The notes under the pieces are model-generated. The model was not told the DNA's origin and ran no database searches. It saw only the letters and a program-made list of their open reading frames with translations. Shown piece by piece: positions 11,801 to 26,400 of a stretch of 64,000 nt of DNA (the stretch's first letter is position 1; every line of letters begins with the position of its first letter). Origin of the DNA: Brachyhypopomus gauderio (taxonomy: Eukaryota; Chordata; Actinopteri; Gymnotiformes; Hypopomidae); assembly GCF_052324685.1 (NCBI RefSeq), contig NW_027506873.1, positions 2,611,910 to 2,675,909 of the forward strand. The letters are read 5' to 3'. The position numbers and the translations under genes were made by a program.

Positions 11801-14800
11801 AACGGTCTCAGCGGCCGTATCCTGGGCATGGGAATCTGAAAAAGTCATTGTGTGTGTGTGTGTGTGTGTAACATACACAGAGTGAGGCGTCGTGCGGGGT
11901 CAGCGTGGCCCATCGCTCGTTCTCCAGCTCCTCCATCACCTGGTTCATGGAGCTCTTCAGCCAGGTGTCCACGGCGACGCCCAAATCCCGGAGCAGGTTC
12001 AGACGAGCCTCCGCCTTCAGCTTCACCGTCTGCGATGAGAGTTGCATACAGGGGGCGGCAGAATCTCCACTCAGTACCTCCACAACAGGTGACGTAGCTC
12101 ATTCGCACAGCACCGCTACAACACTGTCCAAGGTCCTGATCCATTCAGGGTGGTGCTGCCTCACAAGAACGATGTGTGTGTGTGAAGAGCTCCTGCTTTT
12201 TGCTAATCTTCACATCACACTGCTGTGAGTTATGATCAGCATGCGTGAATGCTGGGGAGTCTGTGCAGAGTTTAAGGCTTTTCTTAGAATCTAAACATGG
12301 AAATCTGGAAATCGGGATCAGTGGCCAGGAGGGGGCGCCTGAGGTCTAAAGCTGCAGGTTTTGATGTGAGAGCACCACCAAGTGGTGATGGGTGATTCAT
12401 TCTCGGCACGCAAACTGAACACAAATGCACGCAGTCCCGCACCCACTCAAATCCACACCTCAGCTTTCCGAATGCTCTCTCTGGCCTCCTCCACCTTCAG
12501 CTCCACCTCACTGGAGTTCTGGTCCTGCTGCGGCAACCCCTCACACTCCGACAGGGTCTACGAACACACGGACACACCACATGCTCAGCACAGTCTGGCC
12601 CCGCCCCTCCCCATCAGGCCCCGCACCGATTTCCCAAACCTCCTCGGGCCGTCCCTTACCCGCTGGTGATGTATGATGTTCTTGTGTTCCCTGGCCACCC
12701 GCGTGGCCCACTTCCGCGCCTCCTTGTTCAGACTGTGCTCCTCTGCCGTCCCGTTCTCCTTCTGTAGCTGGGACACCTACCACAGGAGATGAAGGAGGCG
12801 GAGCTCACGCACCATCACCCCAGCAACATTTCAGCCCAGGTTTACCCGGCACAATTCATACTTAGCGTTTAGCTAAAGGGCGTTTTAAACCTGGACAGAC
12901 AGATGCTTTCATATATTTTAAATATGGCTTAAAATATTTCAAAATACATTTAGACTGATAAAACAAAATATTAAATCAAAACGGCTTGCAATTGAAGATA
13001 TACTGAGGATGAAAAACCTTTCCACCACAGCGTAATAATTTTAACTCATGGGCAGTCATGGCCTGGTGGTTAGGGAACTGGTCTTGTGACCGGAGGGTCG
13101 TGGGTTCGATTCCCAGACCTGAGGCCATGACTGAGGTGCCCCTGAGCAAGGCCCTTAACCCTCAATTGCTCACTTGTATAAAAATGAGATTAAAATGGAA
13201 GTCGCTCTGGATAAGGGCGTCTGCCAAATGCCATAAATGTAATGTAAATGTAAGTTTTATTTCCCCATTTGTTTCACAAGTCATTAAAATAATGTCATTG
13301 CTTAGGTAGTGTCCAGTTGTCCAGTTACAGTCAGATGAGTGTAATAAGATCATGATAGTTTCCATTCCATCTTAGCCAAATTAGCAGGTCTGGCTACAAT
13401 GTCCCTTTAAATCACATCAATAAAACACTCTCCTGTTGTGCTAGGAAGGTGTGACTGAGAGAAACCTACACATCAGGTGTGATAATGGGCTGACCATTTC
13501 TGTGGGTTGTGTAGTTTCTGTGTAAAAGTAAAAGTAAAATGGTCTTCACAGATCACACAGTATGTGTGTGTGCTAACCGTAACAGGTCAAAGCCTGTGAC
13601 CAAATCAAAGATGATAGTGAGACGGCCGCAGCAGACAGACGAGGCGGAGTGGCTCCGTATCGCGCGTCCTTGCGGACAAACGTCTAAATATTGACTGGCC
13701 GGATGGACTTCAGTGAAGCAGTGTGACGGAGAATGGGACCCTTGACATGCGTGGGTTTATTTTGGGGGGCGTGTGGCCCAGAACAGACGCGCCCCTGTTG
13801 ACCAGAAACTCAATGTACCAGCTGTTTCTTGTTTTTTTTTCTTTCAGGAAATGTCTTGCAGTCGACATAAGCCACAGTCCATGCACAGAAAGCAAAATAC
13901 GTTCAAGGAAGTGATTTTTAAGACAAAAAGGGGGCCTTTTAAAATCTTTCTTAAAGTATTTTTTTTGACTTTTTATTATTTATTAAATATCTCAAAATAT
14001 ATTACTATACTACAAAATATTTCTAATAAATATATTACTCTAGAACAGTAAAAAAAAAATTCTGTTAAAATATTAAATATTGCTATTTTTATATTTTTAT
14101 AATATTTAAAATACTAAACAGCACTAATATTCTCATAAATAACAATATTTTTTTAAACAAATCCCAGTCTTTCTGACATTTACTGCTTCACTGTTGGAAT
14201 CTATGATGTTTAGAGGTGGCAGGTTTTACTCTGGCTAAGGTGTGGCTGTTTTACATAATGTGAAAGGGGAGGTGGTGTGGGTGGAGGTGTGGCGGGAGTA
14301 GGGTGGAGGAGAGTGAAGTGGGGTGGAGGAGATGAAGGGGTGGGGTGTGGAGTGGGTGGAGAGAGGCGGCGAGCAGCCCCTCACAAAGCCGCCTTTTCAG
14401 CGGCCTCCACCGTTCCCGCCCTGCTGCCGCACCCCTCTCCAGCTCTGCGCTCCCGGCCACGCTTTTCCGGACTCTTCCGTCTCGGCGTCGCATGGGTGCG
14501 TGTTTTGTTTGGGAACAGGCCGCCGTTTGTTCGATTTCAAGAGGGAAAGAAGCTCAACAAAAACAAAAAGTGGCTTGACAGCTGGAACAAGTCATCCAGT
14601 GTGCGTGTGTCCCGTGGGCCGCATGGAGGACCGCGCCAGGCTCGGAGGTGGGTCAAGTCGGCGTGGCTGACTACCGTGAGACTACCGTGAGACTACCGTG
14701 AGACTACCTTGAGACTACCGTGAGAATACAGAGGTTAAACGTTCACCATCGATGTATAATCAGCTGGACTTGCGAATCAAAATAGCACTGGTCATACTGC

Positions 14801-16662
14801 TAACCCTGCCCCCCCTCAACATTTCTTTTGGAGACTGAGGACCATCTCTTGTTTCAAGCTCACCTCGTTTCCATAGATACACAGTCAGCGGAGACTCGCT
14901 CTCAGAGGGATATGAGCGGAGAGTGCACTCTATTCACAGCATCAGCACTGAGGACAGGGGAGCGTGTTTGTTGTGACCCTCAGTGAGGCGTGAGGCATCT
15001 TTAATAGGCCCCTAAAGGGGAACTCACCGTGTCATTATCACAGGGCTGGAACTGGAAAGGTGGGGCCTTCTGAAACACGGGGTTCTCCTGGATAAAAAGT
15101 TCCTGGTGAAAGTCCTGGATCACCTAGAAGTCAAACACACATAAATTCATAAAAGGACATGAGACAACCCAACGCTGTCTTTTGAATGTTTTTGGAATAT
15201 TTGTCATTGGGGTCTGACTCAAAATCCCATGAAACCAGTGTTGCGTGGATCGCCTCTGATGAGGCCCACCGGGCCATAGTGTGTAAATGTGTGCGTGTGT
15301 GTTTTGAAATCTGACCCTGTGTGAACACTAGACACACTAGACTAGGACACAGTCACACTGTGGCAAATGGAAACAACCTGAACCAGTCGTCATGTTACAA
15401 AGACACAAGACTGCAAGTGGGATTAGCCACGATTAGGCTAAGCATCCCTCATCACGACAAACAGCAGAATAACAGCTCATCTTCGTGACATCACGTTTTA
15501 CACCTGGCACTTACATGAATTCATATTTACAGTATCACTATATCTCAGCTGGCACGATGTGTCTTCTCATGTACCAGTTAGGGAGTTTGAAAAGACATGG
15601 GTATGGAGATTTAGTGAGACCTTACAATTGTCTAAATGATTAAAGGTGATTTAGAATGAGGAGTAGCTGTAGACACACAGCTTAGCTTCAGATCCCGCCT
15701 CTACGACTTTAAAGAGTCATCTCCAAAGCCAGGACTCCTCCGCCTCACGTTAGTTTCTGTATAAGATAACGTGACCCTCCGTTGGCCCACGTGTGCTCAC
15801 GGGGACTTGATCCAACTGCTTTTTATTTCCAGATCAAATTCCCCGCAACGTTCACGAGGCCACTGTGCCACCCGTATGATTTTACAAGGCTTGTGTGTGT
15901 GTGTGTGTGTGTGTGTGTGAGTGTGTGTGTCTTCCACTCACTCCAGTGGACTTCTCCAGTAAGAAGTTGAACGTATCTTGTACGGTATGTGCTGTCTCCA
16001 GCTCGGCCTGACACAGTGACACCAGATAGCCCTTCATGTGATCATACACGCTGCCATCAAGGAGCTGGGACGGAGGCCACAACAACAGAGTCAGCAGTGG
16101 GGGCAGGGAAGGGGGCGGGGTTTCGGGGGGTAAGGGGGTCAGGGAGGTCGGCCGGGGTGAGGAGGGCCAATGAGAACTGGGACACCCCTCGAACCGCAGC
16201 TAAATCTTTCACCTTAATGCAGCAGAGCAGGTCGGCGTGGTAGTAGCGCCCCTGGTGGGCGTTGGCGGCCGCCAGGGAGAGCAGATACTCGTTCCTGGCG
16301 TGAGTGGCTTTGGAGTTGCATTCGTTCCGCTTGGCTTTCAACTGAAAAAGAGGGCACAGCTGTGCTCGAGCGGACCATCAAACTAAAACAATGTCAACGC
16401 GTATGTGGTTTTTATCATTGTTCCTCCTCCACTCACCTTTACACTTGCTCTTTTCAAGCTGGATCTGGACTGAAACAGACTGAGTTTTGACCTTGGGACA
16501 AGCATGGGGGGCGGGGGGTTAGGGGTGATATATAAAGCGTTCATTTGAAGACACAGAATGCATGAGCAAACAATGGACAGAACAAAAATAAGGCCCCATC
16601 ATCCTCTCTCAGAGCCTTCTTCACAATGACACGCATTACGCCTGTGTGAAGGTGTGTGCGTG

Positions 16663-16699
<37 letters not shown>

Positions 16700-19600
16700 G
16701 TGAGTGAGTGAGTGAGTTTGTGTTGGGAAGAGCATCGCTTGTTTAACAAATTCTGCACTCTGGTTTTAAAGTTGTCTATCTGCAGACTGGATTCATGCCT
16801 AAGGCCTACCAGAGGTTTCCCCAGGCTCAACCTGTAATTCAAAAGAAGAGAACATGAGAGACTGAAGCAAACGTTTCTGAAGATCTGTAAGATCCTGTCG
16901 ATCAGAGACTGAGATCACACCTGCTTCAGAACGTTGATCGAGTATCGATCTGCAGAGAAATCCCATTTGTGGTGCAACTGGGTGGACAAAGTCACCAATC
17001 AGAATAAGCTAAATTGTGCTTGTGTTCCCAAGATGCCTTTTTAATGTCTCCAACGAAGGGGCAATATACAATACTGACTCGGACCACACAAGAAAATCCT
17101 AGTAGATTTGTCCTGTGAATTATAAAACGTGTTGATGCAAATCTCAGCTAAGAGAATTTATTGGCTATCAGGCAATGTCCTATTTTCTTGAGTCTAACAT
17201 GAGTGAACTGGAAAACACATCTGTGTCCATGCTCTGCATATTTATCCAGGCCAAAACAACGTTTTGCAAATTGAAATGCATCTTTTCAAATCTGCTCTCC
17301 AAAGAGGTTATTTCTGAAATCTCAGCTTTGGTGTTGTAGTGTGGCTAAGGAGAAGATTGTATGGTTGTCACGTGACCTCCATAGTTCTAAAATGGCAGAA
17401 TGACACAGTTAACAGCAGTAGGTATTTCTCATTTCTTGTTTGGTGTGCTGTAAAATATTTAGGCTGTATTTAGGCATTCAAGACAGATTGTTTTGTATTA
17501 ACTTTCCCAGAATAGATGACAACAAAGACCCATGGCTGAAATTACAGAGGTGTCATAGTTCAGGCATTCACACATTCTCAACATTTATGTTTTCCTTCAT
17601 TTTTGTGGGGGTTTTTCTGCACAGGGAACTTCTGGAAAAATAATTTGTCCTGTCATTATTGGCAGTTTCCACTAACTTCTTAGAAGCAAGATGGTAGGCT
17701 GAGGTCAGAGGTCATTCACCAGCCCTTGGAAGGCAGCGGAACTGAGCTTGTGTCAGAGGCAGTATAAATGGGGCAGGGCTCGTGTCAGGGGTAGTATCAG
17801 CGGGGCAGGGCTCGTGTCAGGGGTAGTATCAGCGGGGCAGGGCTCATGTCAGGGGTAGTATCAGCGGGGCAGGGCTCATGTCAGGGGTAGTATCAGCGGG
17901 GCAGGGCTCGTGTCAGGGGTAGTATCAGCGGGGCAGGGCTCGTGTCGGGGTAGTATCAGCGGGGCAGGGCTCGTGTCGGGGTAGTATCAGCGGGGCAGGG
18001 CTCGTGTCAGGGGTAGTATCAGCGGGGCAGGGCTCGTGTCAGGGGTAGTATCAGCGGGGCAGGGCTCGTGTCAGGGGTAGTATCAGCGGGGCAGGGCTCG
18101 TGTCAGGGGTAGTATCAGCGGGGCAGGGCTCGTGTCAGGGGTAGTATCAGCGGGGCAGGGCTCGTGTCAGGGGTAGTATCAGCGGGGCAGGGCTCGTGTC
18201 AGGGGTAGTATCAGCGGGGCAGGGCTCGTGTCAGGGGTAGTATCAGCGGGGCAGGGCTCGTGTCAGGGGTAGTATCAGCGGGGCAGGGCTCGTGTCAGGG
18301 GTAGTATCAGTGGGGCAGAACTCGTGTCAGGGGTAGTATCAGCGGGGCAGGGCTCGTGTCAGGGGTAGTATCAGCGGGGCAGAACTCGTGTCAGGGGTAG
18401 TATCAGCGGGGCAGGGCTCGTGTCAGGGGTAGTATCAGCGGGGCAGGGCTCGTGTCAGGGGTAGTATCAGCGGGGCAGGGCTCGTGTCAGGGGTAGTATC
18501 AGCGGGGCAGGGCTCGTGTCAGGGGTAGTATCAGCGGGGCAGGGCTCGTGTCAGGGGTAGTATCAGCGGGGCAGAACTCGTGTCAGGGGTAGTATCAGCG
18601 GGGCAAAGCTCGTGTCAGGGGTAGTATCAGCGGGGCAGGGCTCGTGTCAGGGGTAGTATCAGCGGGGCAGGGCTCGTGTCAGGGGTAGTATCAGCGGGGC
18701 AGGGCTCGTGTCAGGGGTAGTATCAGCGGGGCAGAGCTCGTGTCAGGGGTAGTATCAGCGGGGCAGGGCTCGTGTCGGGGGTAGTATCAGTGGGGCAGGG
18801 CTCGTGTCGGGGGTAGTATCAGTGGGGCAGGGCTCGTGTCGGGGGTAGTATCAGTGGGGCAGAACTCGTGTCAGGGGTAGTATCAGCGGGGCAGAACTCG
18901 TGTCAGGGGTAGTATCAGCGGGGCAGAGCTCGTGTCAGGGGTAGTATCAGCGGGGCAGAGCTCGTGTCAGGGGTAGTATCAGCGGGGCAGGGCTCGTGTC
19001 AGGGGTAGTATCAGCGGGGCAGAACTCGTGTCAGGGGTAGTATCAGCGGGGCAGGGCTCGTGTCAGGGGTAGTATCAGCGGGGCAGGGCTCATGTCAGGG
19101 GTAGTATCAGCGGGGCAGGGCTCGTGTCGGGGTAGTATCAGCGGGGCAGGGCTCGTGTCAGGGGTAGTATCAGCGGGGCAGGGCTCGTGTCAGGGGTAGT
19201 ATCAGCGGGGCAGGGCTCGTGTCAGGGGTAGTATCAGCGGGCAGGGCTCGTGTCAGGGGTAGTATCAGCGGGGCAGGGCTCGTGTCAGGGGTAGTATCAG
19301 TGGGGCAGGGCTCGTGTCAGGGGTAGTATCAGTGGGGCAGGGCTCGTGTCAGGGGTAGTATCAGCGGGGCAGAACTCGTGTCAGGGGTAGTATCAGCGGG
19401 GCAGGGCTCGTGTCGGGGGTAGTATCAGCGGGGCAGGGCTCGTGTCAGGGGTAGTATCAGCGGGACAGAACTCGTGTCAGGGGTAGTATCAGCGGGGCAG
19501 AACTCGTGTCAGGGGTAGTATCAGCGGGACAGGGCTCGTGTCAGGGGTAGTATCAGCGGGGCAGGGCTCGTGTCAGGGGTAGTATCAGCGGGGCAGAACT

Positions 19601-20717
19601 CGTGTCAGGGGTAGTATCAGCGGGGCAGAACTCGTGTCAGGGGTAGTATCAGCGGGACAGGGCTCGTGTCAGGGGTAGTATCAGCGGGGCAGAACTCGTG
19701 TCAGGGGTAGTATCAGCGGGACAGAGCTCGTGTCAGGGGTAGTATCAGCGGGGCAGGGCTCGTGTCAGGGGTAGTATCAGCGGGGCAGGGCTCGTGTCAG
19801 GGGTAGTATCAGTGGGGCAGGGCTCGTGTCAGGGGTAGTATCAGCGGGGCAGAGCTCGTGTCAGGGGTAGTATCAGCGGGACAGAGCTCGTGTCAGGGGT
19901 AGTATCAGCGGGACAGAGCTCGTGTCAGGGGTAGTATCAGCGGGACAGAGCTCGTGTCAGGGGTAGTATCAGCGGGACAGAGCTCGTGTCAGGGGTAGTA
20001 TCAGTGGGGCAGGGCTCGTTTCAGGGGTAGTATCAGTGGGGCAGGGCTCGTGTCAGGGGTAGTATCAGCGGGGCAGAGCTCGTGTCAGGGGTAGTATCAG
20101 CGGGGCAGAGCTCGTGTCAGGGGTAGTATCAGCGGGGCAGAGCTCGTGTCAGGGGTAGTATCAGTGGGACAGGGCTCGTGTCAGGGGTAGTATCGGTGGG
20201 GCAGAACTCGTGTCAGGGGTAGTATCAGCGGGGCAGAGCTCGTGTCAGGGGTAGTATCAATGGGGCAGGGCTTACTTGGCCTCCATGTCGGCCTTCTCCC
20301 TCACGGCCTGGGCCATCTGCTCAGCGTCCTGGTACTGTTTCCTGGACTTGGTCAGGTCTTTGACCGTGTCCTGCAGTTCAGCCTGGATCCGAGCGAGCTG
20401 TTCAATACACTAACAGAGGGACAGGAGCATCATTAGGGACGCAGAGGAAGATTAAAAGGAAACAGAGCAGGAAACATGGAATGTTTCAAACATCTTTTAC
20501 GACCCCGTGAACGTTATTTTCCTGAAAGGCACTGGTGATGGGCAACGTCACCTGGGTAACTGGGGAGCGTACCTTCTTCAGCTGCTGTTCTTTATGGATG
20601 CGGAACGTTTTGATTGGCTCGGACACCTGGCTCCTGTAGCTGTCCGAGCCACTGATTCGCGACTGCGTCACTTTCACCACACCCTCAAGGTATGCCCTCC
20701 ATACTGTGCAAACGTTC

Positions 20718-20756
<39 letters not shown>

Positions 20757-23410
20757 AGTCTTTGTAACAGGTGTTACAGATATGAAGTGAAAAGGGAGGA
20801 AGAGACAAAAAAGTGATGATGTGTTGGTGGTAAGAAGCACGCTCTCTACCTCCAACATGCCTGCTGGGCCCAACGTTACCTGTATTCTTTCTGCTCCTCT
20901 GACTGGACCCCAGGCCACTCCCTCTTCAAATATTGAGATGCCAGTTTCTGGAGAGCCTGTGTAAGGGAATGAAGTCATGGTTTAAACCTTGGTCAAGTGA
21001 TGCAAAGTTTCGAAAAACATTCATTTGATGTGAAATAAAAACTGTGGTCCTTTCGACCGCCTCCCCTTCCCCTGCTGACAGTAATGTTCTGGTGCAGGAG
21101 CAGGGGTGGTCCAGCAGGGCGAACAGCAGAAAAGAAAAATAAATAAATATCCAGTGATGTGAGAGCAATAACGTCAAAGATTTATGCTTGGCGGTCAGCG
21201 AACTGTGGGATGCAGCATGAGCAGACGTCAGAGGACCCTGAGTGTGTGCATATATGAAGGCTCTATAGCTCAACACAACCCCATCCTGGCAATGCGCAAG
21301 TGTGTATGTGATACTGTATTTAGAAATAATTTAGAAAGAATTTTCTTAGAAATCAGAGAAAAAATAATAAAAAGGAGAAATAAGATGATCAGCCTTGTTT
21401 CCGATACATGCAATTACAGTGTCCGTTAGGGGTGCACGATATGGACTAGAATTGCGATGTGCGATAACATTGTTGGATATCCCGATATCGATGTGAACCA
21501 CGATAAATTAAGATTAAAATACAGAAATGTTGTGTCTCTCTGAACAGCAGCACGTTAATTTGTTTTGTTTTTTACTGTGTAATGAATCCAGAATAATTCC
21601 AAATATTTTGCAGGTTTATTCAACAATAGATTCAATCTAGGTTTATACTTTCACGAGTGAGCGACTCCGCACACCTCGTTAACCTCCGCGAACGGCGGAA
21701 GCGTTTATTCTTGCCGTGTCACATTCTTTGCAGTGTTGTCCGAAACGATATGTAGGCCTAGTAGTATAAAAAAAACACCCCTCAAATACAGGGGAATGAA
21801 CTTTTACCTGACCAATTTTAATGTTGCTTTGTGTTTCAGGTTTGAAAAGTGCTGGAATTTAGGCTAAAGTACTTGAAAAGGCTTGAAATTGTAACTACTT
21901 CGTTTCACAACAAATATCTGTCTGACTGAACAATTCTCTTGTATTACGTTAACAAATACGAGCCTCTTGTAATTCCAGGACGAAACATGAGAGAACGTGA
22001 AGACATTAAGATTGGGCGTTTTGAAAATAAATATCCATTAAATAATGTGATAAAAAAGCAAATTATTTCGAATCATTTAGAGTGTATGTATAAATATTTA
22101 ATTCAATAACGTGCTGGGAATTATTGAAATGGACCTTGAAAGTGACGTACAAGTGCTTGAATTCCACCTTGTATAGGTGTATGAACCCTGCAAACATGAC
22201 TGTTCTCATTGCGCCGAGACGCGGCGCGCGCGAACTTACAAAATTCGAGAGGTGCACGACCTCGTGAATCGACAGCGCGCGAGGCCATTGCACACGGGCG
22301 AAGCCACCGCGATTACGTTATTTTCGCCAACCAGGCGAGTGTGAAATGGAGACAAATTATGTATTATATCGCGATCGATTCTTAGTGTTGACTTGTAACT
22401 TCTGCAGTAGCCCAACTCAAAAGTAGCCCAAAAAACCGCACCCCGCGGACCCAGAATTTTTACCCGCGGCTGGATTTTCAAACAAGCCCAATTTGGTGTG
22501 AAAACCGCGAACCTGGCAACTCTGCCTCACTCTGCCTCTTGCCTACTTACATCACGTGATCATAGTCTGCAGCGCGAATAGCTCCCTCTATTGCTGGACG
22601 AGGATAATGCAATTTGAGTTTGCTGTTATTCAAGGAGTTATCGTGGCTCTTTCGATGTGTTTATCGTGAAACTTCACATCGCGATAACGATAAAAATACG
22701 ATTAATCGTGCAGCCCTAGTGTCCGTCATACAGTGGCTTTAATGTGTTGTCTGATGTCACATTGTCATAGCACCTGTGGAGGAAAAATAACTGCCTACTT
22801 AACACCCCTGCATTAACACTCCTATCAGTGGAGCAGGTGGTGACAGTCTTCCTTCCCACACCAGACGAGCCACACTCTTCACACTGCCTCCACCTCACTC
22901 TTCACGCTGCCTCTACCTCACTCTTCACGCTGCCTCTACCTCACTCTACACGCTGCCTCTACCTCACTCTTCACCTCAGTCCACGCTGCCTCTACCTCAC
23001 TTCACTGTCTCTACCTCACTGTCCACGCTGCCTCTACCTCAATTCACTCTCTACCTCACTCTCCACGCTGCCTCTACCTCACTCTACACACTACCTCTAC
23101 CTCACTCCCAACGCTGCCTCTACCTCACTCCCAACGCTGCCTCTACCTCACTCTCAACTCTGCCTTTACCTCACTCTTCACCTCACTGTCCACGCTGCCT
23201 CTACCTCACTCTTCACCTCACTGTCCACGCTGCCTCTACCTCACTTCACACTGTCTCTACCTCACTCTCAACACTGCAGAAAACCTCCACTAGATGCAGA
23301 GCAGCAGGATTGACTTTCAGACCCTGAAAGGGCACAAGGTTCTGAACCAAGCTGAGACCACAAGCCGGCATTGTGGGGGGCAGCCAGGGGCCTCTGCCAG
23401 CACCCCTCCC

Positions 23411-23465
<55 letters not shown>

Positions 23466-26400
23466 CTCTAGGCCTGCCTCTTGTCAATAGCTCATAGGAG
23501 GAGAGAGATGAGAGTGAGAGGGGCCCCTCTCCTCCCTGGCCATTGAGGACAGCCAGGCTCTGTGCAGGTGCTGGATCCGGAGAGCCCTCCTCCACACGCT
23601 GAAACACTGGGCCCTCTGACGGCTGTGCGTGCCCAGCTGCCTCACTGAACCACCTGGGCATCGAATCGGAAAAGCGAAGCCTGTTGGCGACACGTGCCAC
23701 GCATCATAAATGCACACCCCTCCATCCACAAAGAGGTTTATTACTCAGCACACCCAATACCAAGGTCAAAACGGCCTAGGCACACTGTGCAGCTGGATTG
23801 CACTATTTTGTAACATAGAATTAGTTAATGAATAAATTTTCAAATACGCAATTACTCCACATGGCAGAATTGTGTCCCATGTCTTATCAGCACAGTCTAA
23901 TGAGGCCATGAAAACCACAGACAATAAAATAGTTCAGCATCTGTCATGGTGTAAAGGTCAGGTCTGAGGGAGAAAAGGAAGTGCTACTTGTGTGTGTTTG
24001 TGTGAAAGAGAGCGAGAGGTCACTTATTCCAATTTTGTCAGAAAAATGAGTGGGCCTCCTTGTAAATTAAAATGTAAAATATACAAATTATATGCTCAGA
24101 GTTAACCAGCAGTGGCACTGGTGTGTAAAAACCTCAACAACAGAGCTGTGCTTGTGCTCAACACCCACAGGCACGCTGCTACCACGTGGTCAGCAACTCA
24201 ATGTCCAATCAGCAGCGGTTCTGTGATGAGAAGTTGACCAATAGTGAATGGGGAGGGTACCTTAAGAGAGTGGCTGACCAACTGGCACTAGATGTGTTAT
24301 AGACTGTAACTGTAAAATGCACATGCAAGACCTGTTACAATGCACAGGGAGTGTAGGTACAAGGTAGGTGTTTCTAATAAAACAAGCAGTCTACAGGCAA
24401 ACCTAGACACAGACTTAGAGTCAATCTAGAAGTAGATTTACAGGCAGTCTAGAATAGACCCAGAAACAGACCTAGAGGCAAACACAGAGGTACTGTAGAG
24501 GTAGACCTAAAGATAGACTACAAGCAATCTAGAGGTAGACCTACGGGCAGTCTAGACAGGTGTTATTCAAGGTGAAACCGAAAATGGTGGGTGAACATGT
24601 GATAATATCGTAAGCCTACCTCACCTGTTATAAAACTGGATCTTTTGGCAGTCACACACTTTGTGGTAGGTTATAAGTTGAAATCCACCCCTTCAGTCAC
24701 CACAATTGCCTTCACTGACATTAGCTGACTGACTGCTAGTCTTGTTTCCTGGATACACTGTGCTAACCTATATAATCATGTTTCATGAGTGGCCTGAATT
24801 TCAACAAAGGCATTAGCTGAATGTTTTTAATGTAGGCTAGAAGTAAACTGTAAAAGAATAATATTATTTATGCAACTATTCATGAATACTACATTAACCG
24901 ATATACAGATATTTATATACACACACATAAAATATTCAGATATGACCTGTTCCCAGGTCAAATGTTCTTGAAAGTGAAAATAAGACCTCTACCAAAATCA
25001 AGGAAAGTTACCTTCTGAAGCATTACATATAACCACACAAACATTACATGATTTAGATCTATTACATTAATAGATTCTGTGTGAAACTGGTAAAAGATAA
25101 ATTACTACAGGCATTTTTTTCCCTGAGAGAGAACCTTGTATTTTTTCCTGACATCCTACACGTTGCAAACGAAATAGTTTGCTTAAGCTGCAGTCCTTTG
25201 TGATCAACTTTCTGAACATAACACGGATTTTGTAGTGGTGAATAACTTGGGCAAGTCCAACACAAACAGTATTCGTGCTTACACTGCTTAGGGTTAGGGT
25301 TAGGCCTAAAATGTGTGAGGGTGGGGTTGGCAGGTCGGTAATAAGCAAATTAGAATGAAAATCGATGATAAGCCAGAAATTAATAATACAAAAATATATA
25401 CTACACATCAAAAAAGAAACGAACAATTTACAAAAAAAGTCAAGTTATTTCTTTTAGGCCTTTAATCCACACCATAGATAGCAAAGACCTTCAGTGATCG
25501 GAAAGTGTGCGGCGAACGTGGCACTCAGCCTAACACGCAACTCCTCCATCAAACGAAAAATCCTATACGTGTTTGAACAGAAAGCGTGTACGGACAAACT
25601 GTTAGTCACGTCAGCTTGTTTCAAAGCGTGAAAAAACGGATCCGTGAAACATGAAAAGGCGCAGTAGGTGATGCTAAACAACAGATTTATGAGTCCGCGA
25701 GTCAGTGACAGAGCAATTGTGCAGTCTCGAGGTGGCGCTATACTATGACAGTATACTATGGTAGACTACAGTAGCCTACTATGTTGCTGTGAAATGTGAC
25801 GTGGTTAAAAGATAGGCTTCGTTATTTTGACCAAGATGATCTACATGTGTTGCGACTTCCGTGATTGATCTAACCGGTTGCAGGCCTCGCCTGGAACATC
25901 TGGCTCTGGTCAGAATGCTGACAGGACACAAGCAACACCTCCGCGATACTGGCCCGCTCTGCTTTAACATCAGCACTGTAAACGCCAACACTACCATATA
26001 CAACCTGCAATACATACAACTGGCATAATTCATATTAAACTAACGTCCCAAATAAGTCGAAACAATAATACGTCGAAATATGTAGTTTGAAACAACTTTA
26101 ACTGTCACATCGTTGTGCAGTGTTTTTGTTAAACAGATTTCATAAAGGGTTCTGAAAGCAGGCTCGTCTTTTCCTTCCTTTCTCTCCGCTCGGTCCGTCA
26201 TTGCAGTCCCGCCGCATTAGGCGCGTTCAGCATGCAGACAGGATGACAGGCTGTTACCGGCGACCCGTCATCTCTCGTCAGGCTAAAACAACAGGATTCC
26301 TGCTCTTCCTGTGACCGAGTGTTTTTGTGTTATCTGTAAGTATAAAAGCGGTCGAATTACGGCTGCGCTACACAGAGAAAACACTGTTTTTCAATTACAT

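Noticed and set aside
13050-13125. Possible tRNA gene (A and B boxes)
   Set aside because: The boxes belong to a SINE head followed by a SINE body and tail; no acceptor stem pairing expected of a working tRNA was evident.
17750-20275. Regular repeats resembling a CRISPR array
   Set aside because: Units are contiguous 32-bp copies with no unique spacers, in a vertebrate intron; it is a minisatellite.
22828-23313. 161-residue Leu/Ser-rich ORF on +
   Set aside because: It follows the ctctacctcact tandem repeat and has no start context, splice partner or family similarity.
26150-26350. Moderately CG-rich stretch in fchsd2 intron 3 as an alternative first exon
   Set aside because: No donor in phase with exon 4 on the minus strand was convincing; composition alone is too weak.
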